DNA of 36,505 nt from a virus: IMG/VR virus record IMGVR_UViG_3300030419_000880, positions 1 to 36,505 of that record. One strand, 5' to 3'. The position numbers and the translations under genes were made by a program. Shown here piece after piece: positions 32,757 through 36,505 of the stretch (position 1 is its first letter; every line of letters begins with the position of its first letter). The notes beneath the pieces are model-generated. The model did not search any database. It saw nothing but the letters and a program-made list of their open reading frames with translations, and was not told the DNA's origin.

Positions 32757-33010
32757 TCGTCGTAAACTCTACACTCTTCTGCGTCAGGATGATTATCACA
32801 ATACACTTCTAAGTGTTTATCTTGATGTCTCAAATGCCAATCATTAATACCAGTCTCTGGTTCATCATCCTTATGATATTCCTCATAATAAGCATGAGCA
32901 GATTCTAAATCTGCCTTAGTATATTCCATTTTACCATGATTAATGTGTTCCTTACCATCTTTAGGATCGAGATACACTTCATGGTCTAAGTCGTGTTTAA
33001 TTTTAGTCAT
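32753..33010 (-). CDS. cp12: CP12-like protein (85 aa)
   Basis: The C-terminus LEVYCDNHPDAEECRVYDE reproduces the GAPDH-binding tail of CP12, the small disordered redox protein that joins GAPDH and phosphoribulokinase and switches off the Calvin cycle. C71 and C80 have the C-x8-C spacing of the regulatory disulfide, with the P, the acidic pair and CRVYD. The rest is very acidic and histidine-rich, with a helical segment TKADLESAHAYYEEYHKDDE; the usual N-terminal cysteine pair and AWD-VEEL core are not seen. T4-like cyanophages are known to carry cp12 as an auxiliary metabolic gene. Here it lies in the baseplate operon, with a late octamer 22 bp upstream and ATGA overlap with the gp5-like gene. 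Late timing would be unusual. Identity rests on the C-terminal motif. Confidence 0.65.
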   Translation of the reverse strand: MTKIKHDLDHEVYLDPKDGKEHINHGKMEYTKADLESAHAYYEEYHKDDEPETGINDWHLRHQDKHLEVYCDNHPDAEECRVYDE

Positions 33011-33031
33011 AGGTTTACTCCCATACTCTAG

Positions 33032-33039
33032 TATTTATT
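33032..33039 (-). promoter_or_regulatory. Late promoter octamer AATAAATA
   Basis: AATAAATA on the minus strand, 22 bp upstream of the CP12-like ATG and overlapping the stop codon of the preceding hub-like gene (33035-33037). It could start a transcript covering the CP12-like, gp5-like and spike genes. Confidence 0.5.
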
Positions 33040-34423
33040 TTCCTTTTCTTCCAAAAGAATCTCTTACTACAATAAATTTAGAATAAGATCCTTGTGGATT
33101 CAAGTGATGACAAAGTTCGGCTACCATATATATACCACTATTTTTCTTACTCCCCTCTTTAGTTCCAGTAGATGCAGCAGCTTCGGGTAATTCACAAAAT
33201 ATCTGATCTCCTACTTCAATATCAAAAACTCCACCAGTAGTCATCGACATTTGTATTGTCATCATTTGATGATAACGCATCACAGCTTGTGCTGTAATAT
33301 CGGGATATCTTATATTTTGAACTTTACATTTTTCTATTTGTTCATTCAAATCTTTTCCTGGTGGCATTGAACCAATATCAAGTGATTGCATATACCATCG
33401 TGAAGGATATTTGCAAAATTCTTGATTAACCAAAGTTGTAGAAGGTTCTTTTCCTGTATGCTGAACTTGTTTACTAAGATCTTTTGATGTTAATTTTCTT
33501 TCATTAGATTCATTAGTATAAGGATCAAAGAAAGTTGCTTCATTATTATATACACCGTTCATTAAATCATTTTGAAAATCTATAGTCTTTAAGAAAGAAA
33601 ACTTCAAAATTTTTGCATCATAATTCTCAGGTCTATTGGAAGTATCACTAGCAATAAATTTCTTCTTATAATCTGAATTAAATAAAGTTTCAATGGATTT
33701 AAAAATAAATCCAGAATGATTTTCAAAAAACAAATACCCTGCAGAAGGATTGTATTGACTTTTATTATCATAATTCTCTACTGTAGTCTGCTTGGTTTTA
33801 GTTTTTGTAGCAGCAGGAATAGCTCTCTTAGCAAGATTAACACACCAATAAAATGGTTTTCTTCCATTACCAATAAAAGCCCATTCATTCACAGTATCTT
33901 CAACATCAACCTTCTTCTTACTTCCTAATCCATTCTTACCTTGAGCAGTTGGTGTAGTACTAACTATTTTTTGAATAGTCTCAGAAATCTTACCAGTAAA
34001 TCTTTTCCTAATAGAAGTCTGCTCATTATCCAAATATTCTTTACTTACAAAACTAATCATTGCAGCAAGATCCGTAGTAGATTCCTTAAAAGGTGTTATT
34101 GTATTCACATACATTGTTAACCTTCTGGTTCTATCACAAGAATCTTCAAAAGCTATTTCTGCCTTCTCTCCTCCTGCTAGATTAAGTTCTTCAATAAAAT
34201 TTTGCGACTTTCCCTTTCCCAATCCAGTCTTTTTATCTACCTCTTTATATCCAGCATCAGATACTGAAATCTGAAGTCTTACACTAGTATCAAAAATACT
34301 TTCCTGATAATAAAGGTCAACAATAGCTCCCGTTATATCACGTTTTTTCTTATTTTTATTGGAGGTAATAAGAAACTTAGTTATATTACCTTGGTCGGTT
34401 CTACTTGGGACTACTTCCGACAT
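33035..34423 (-). CDS. Baseplate hub protein, gp27-like (462 aa)
   Basis: Placed between a tape-measure-like protein and a gp5-like hub, the position of the gp27-type hub/adaptor that joins the tube to gp5. The N-terminal half is built as hub barrels: DITGAIVDLYYQESIFDTSV, RLQISVSDAG, then AEIAFEDSCDRTRRLTMYVN. A helical segment (AAMISFVSKEYLDNEQ, RFTGKISETIQKIVSTTPTA) follows. The aromatic-rich middle (FENHSGFIFKSIETLF) and the end (VGDQIFCELPEAAA, KFIVVRDSFGRKG) fit hub proteins that are much diverged in cyanophages. The start shares a base with the upstream stop (TAATG). Assignment rests on layout and general fold rather than strong motifs. Confidence 0.6.
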   Translation of the reverse strand: MSEVVPSRTDQGNITKFLITSNKNKKKRDITGAIVDLYYQESIFDTSVRLQISVSDAGYKEVDKKTGLGKGKSQNFIEELNLAGGEKAEIAFEDSCDRTRRLTMYVNTITPFKESTTDLAAMISFVSKEYLDNEQTSIRKRFTGKISETIQKIVSTTPTAQGKNGLGSKKKVDVEDTVNEWAFIGNGRKPFYWCVNLAKRAIPAATKTKTKQTTVENYDNKSQYNPSAGYLFFENHSGFIFKSIETLFNSDYKKKFIASDTSNRPENYDAKILKFSFLKTIDFQNDLMNGVYNNEATFFDPYTNESNERKLTSKDLSKQVQHTGKEPSTTLVNQEFCKYPSRWYMQSLDIGSMPPGKDLNEQIEKCKVQNIRYPDITAQAVMRYHQMMTIQMSMTTGGVFDIEVGDQIFCELPEAAASTGTKEGSKKNSGIYMVAELCHHLNPQGSYSKFIVVRDSFGRKGK

Positions 34424-36505
34424 TATGCTGCACCTGCACGTAAATGTTGAGTATCATTACTATTTACTCCAGAACTACTACCACTAGAACCAGAATTAAC
34501 TGGAATAACTTGTGTTTTTCCAGATTTTTCCATAATAATTGGTTGTATCATAGTTACTACATCACCTTCATCATCATAAGAAGGATATTCACTTACATTA
34601 TTAGATTTTAAAGAAACATCATTTTTAGGTTTAATACCATCAAAATCAAGCACACTTTGTGCATACTTACTACCACCCTCTGCTGCTTTTATTAATTTAT
34701 CATTTCTCTCTTTTACTTGTTTAGGTGTAAGTAGAACCCATTGATCACCAACTTTAGTCCAAGTTCCTCCTTTAGCCTCAGGATTATTTTTAATATATTC
34801 TTGCATTTCAGCATAATTATTTACTCTTGGTTGATCAATAGGATAATACTCAGACATTCCCTGTCTTCTTCTAGATCTAGAAGGTCTTTGCACCTCTTTA
34901 CCCCACCTTCTATCTCTTCCACCAAACAAAGGATTAACTTGTAAAGTTCCTCTTCCCCTCTTATCAAAATCAGTTAATCCTCCTGTCATTGCATCGGTTA
35001 TACCACCCATCATCCTAAGAAGTCCCCAATCCTTTGGACTTCCTGTAGGATTTTGCTTATCAAAATCAAAAGTACCTAATGTTGCAAAATCCAATGCCCC
35101 ACCAATACCTCTCTTGATTCCCATTCCAGATTGTTTTTCCTTTCTCTTTGCTTGCTCATTACGAGAGCCCCATGCTTTATCCTTACCACCAAACATAGGA
35201 TTAACTTGAAAATTACCTTTACCCCTCTTATCAAAATCAGTAATTCCCATTGTTGCCCAATCTGCAATTCCTCCTGCTATTCTTCTTATTCCCCAATCCT
35301 TTGGTGCTCCCTTGCGATTTTTCTTATCAAAATCCCATATACCCCCTGTAAGAAAATCAGCAACACCTCCAACAGTACCCTTTAATCCTCTTTCCTGAAT
35401 AGTATTTCCAATAGCAGCACCTGCCACAGCACCAAGAGGACCAGCAGTAGCACCTAATAGACCCCCAATAATAGCACCTTTCTTATCTTTTTGTTTATTC
35501 TTTCCTAAATCTAAATTAGATTGTGGAGATTTATTAATAATATCCTCAAGAGAAGATGTCAAATCACTAGAAGAAATGGTTGTACTTCTTTTCTTTGTCT
35601 TACCACCAATTCCCAAAAATCCCCCTACTTTCTTATCAGGATAATTTATTGCAATAATACGCTCTCCACCAACATTACCATAATCTTTAATCTCACCACC
35701 AGCAGCAATTATTTTATCATACCTAGTCTTCTTATCAACAGATTTACCGTCCTTAGTATATCCCATAGCATCCGTACCCTTCTCACCATATAAACTGCCC
35801 CATGATCCCTTATCATCACTAATCACACCAAGAAAATCAATAGCATTAATACCTTTTCTAAATTGTTCTCGAATTCTTGCATCAAACTTAGCAAGATTTT
35901 CTGCTTGTTTTTTCTTACCTGCTTCGTCAAGGAAGGGGAATCGTATTAACTCTATAATCATCCTGAAAGGAGCACCTATAATATCCAATAAACCACCAAG
36001 TACTCCAAAAAACCTATTCAATATGGTCATTATACCTGCTGCTGCAGCCCAGAAATATTTTCTAGGATCAGTCCACCACTTATCCTTAGCCTTTTTCTTC
36101 CAATTTTCTTCTCTTTTTAAACCCCATTTATTAAGTTGTGCTGCACCTTCTCCAAGACCAGATGCAAGAAGTCCAGCACCAGCAACAACACCAGCAGCTG
36201 CCCCTGTTCCTATTTTTGCAGTTCCTATTGCAAATGTTTTAGCAGTACCTGCTGCAGTACCTGCGGTTGTTGCTGCTGTTTTAGCTGCACTCTTTACAAA
36301 TAATTTCTTACCCCACTTGAGTATATTACCCATCACCCCCATTCTCATGGAGATTAAAGCAGCAATTACTGCTAATTTAGCTAGATTATTAAAAACACCT
36401 GTAAATTTTTCAAACGCTTTAGCTGCATCTTCACCAAAAGTTTTTTCTATATTATTGTATGCCCAATCATATACATTAGCACCTACATTAACAATTTCAA
36501 TTAAT
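34423..36505 (-). CDS. Tape-measure-like tail protein, 5' partial
   Basis: The frame is open to the right edge: 52 residues precede the first internal ATG at 36348 without a stop (including AAKAFEKFTGVFNNLAKLAV), so the true start lies outside the window. About 693 residues are visible. Numbered from that ATG, residues 17-65 are Ala/Gly-rich and hydrophobic, 99-142 hold hydrophobic helices (AAAAGIMTILNRFFGVLGGL) and 291-317 form a glycine-zipper segment (GAIIGGLLGATAGPLGAVAG). Residues 322-483 contain tandem repeats ending DFDKRGxGxxQVNPxFGGxDxxWG. The C-terminal 150 residues are polar and serine-rich. A protein of this type just before the hub genes is probably the tape measure or a tail-initiator protein, but size and full domain order cannot be judged. 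Confidence 0.6.
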   Translation of the reverse strand, partial: LIEIVNVGANVYDWAYNNIEKTFGEDAAKAFEKFTGVFNNLAKLAVIAALISMRMGVMGNILKWGKKLFVKSAAKTAATTAGTAAGTAKTFAIGTAKIGTGAAAGVVAGAGLLASGLGEGAAQLNKWGLKREENWKKKAKDKWWTDPRKYFWAAAAGIMTILNRFFGVLGGLLDIIGAPFRMIIELIRFPFLDEAGKKKQAENLAKFDARIREQFRKGINAIDFLGVISDDKGSWGSLYGEKGTDAMGYTKDGKSVDKKTRYDKIIAAGGEIKDYGNVGGERIIAINYPDKKVGGFLGIGGKTKKRSTTISSSDLTSSLEDIINKSPQSNLDLGKNKQKDKKGAIIGGLLGATAGPLGAVAGAAIGNTIQERGLKGTVGGVADFLTGGIWDFDKKNRKGAPKDWGIRRIAGGIADWATMGITDFDKRGKGNFQVNPMFGGKDKAWGSRNEQAKRKEKQSGMGIKRGIGGALDFATLGTFDFDKQNPTGSPKDWGLLRMMGGITDAMTGGLTDFDKRGRGTLQVNPLFGGRDRRWGKEVQRPSRSRRRQGMSEYYPIDQPRVNNYAEMQEYIKNNPEAKGGTWTKVGDQWVLLTPKQVKERNDKLIKAAEGGSKYAQSVLDFDGIKPKNDVSLKSNNVSEYPSYDDEGDVVTMIQPIIMEKSGKTQVIPVNSGSSGSSSGVNSNDTQHLRAGAA
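34900..35385 (-). repeat. Tandem DFDK/FGG repeats in tape-measure-like gene
   Basis: Two units of about 91 residues (from 35385 and from 35112), each made of two half-repeats. The first half has the pattern GGxxDFxTxGxxDFDKxNxxGxPKDWG; the second has GGIxDxxTxGxTDFDKRGxGxxQVNPxFGG. Four DFDK motifs are visible. The repeats are in frame and diverged at DNA level, so they are old and conserved, perhaps binding sites along a rod or for a partner. Confidence 0.75.

Overview
The window reads as 36.5 kb from the late (virion) region of a T4-like marine myovirus, most likely a cyanophage of Prochlorococcus or Synechococcus. The grounds are: AT-rich DNA (I estimate about one third G+C, not counted); nearly every gene on the minus strand in tight overlapping operons; a gp5-type baseplate hub protein with an OB fold; a long run of tail-fibre genes; paired 2OG-Fe(II) oxygenases; repeated late-promoter octamers of the form NATAAATA; and a small protein ending in a CP12-like C-x8-C tail, which points to a photosynthetic host. 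No lysogeny genes, tRNAs, rRNAs, CRISPR arrays or insertion sequences were seen.

Reading in the direction of transcription (right to left), 29.1-36.5 kb is a tail and baseplate operon: a right-edge partial tape-measure-like protein with internal repeats, a probable gp27-type hub, the CP12-like protein, the gp5-like hub/spike and a beta-rich spike-like protein. At 27.4-29.1 kb are two fibre or baseplate paralogues sharing a C-terminal domain. At 25.7-27.4 kb is an enzyme trio, two tandem 2OG-Fe(II) oxygenases and a sulfotransferase-like protein, translationally linked by ATGA and TAATG junctions. At 18.2-25.7 kb are a 297-aa virion protein, a 61-aa unknown and a 2,123-aa giant virion protein.

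From 5.9 to 18.1 kb lie eight consecutive fibre, appendage or accessory genes built from a shared set of modules: VGIGT repeats, DITYDE/ISG repeats, an ING/VNG beta domain, a cupredoxin-like domain, a C1q-like domain, a DYExGTFTPT terminal domain, an INGDxxIxQR receptor-binding-like domain and a tail-assembly-chaperone domain. Many begin about 20-40 bp downstream of a late-promoter octamer, so the cluster looks like several short late transcription units.

From 4.8 to 5.9 kb are four small unknown genes, followed by a strong intrinsic terminator at 4802-4827. Beyond it, at 0.7-4.7 kb, is a compact non-structural cassette: a possible restriction endonuclease, a gamma-type adenine methyltransferase, a two-TM protein, a beta-type DNA methyltransferase (probably starting at TTG) and an SF2 helicase. 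The helicase has its own sigma70-like promoter overlapped by a 12-bp palindrome. The left edge holds small unknown genes and a truncated gene.

The features most worth following up are the restriction-modification-like cassette, the CP12-like gene inside the baseplate operon and the oxygenase/sulfotransferase trio inside the structural operon.
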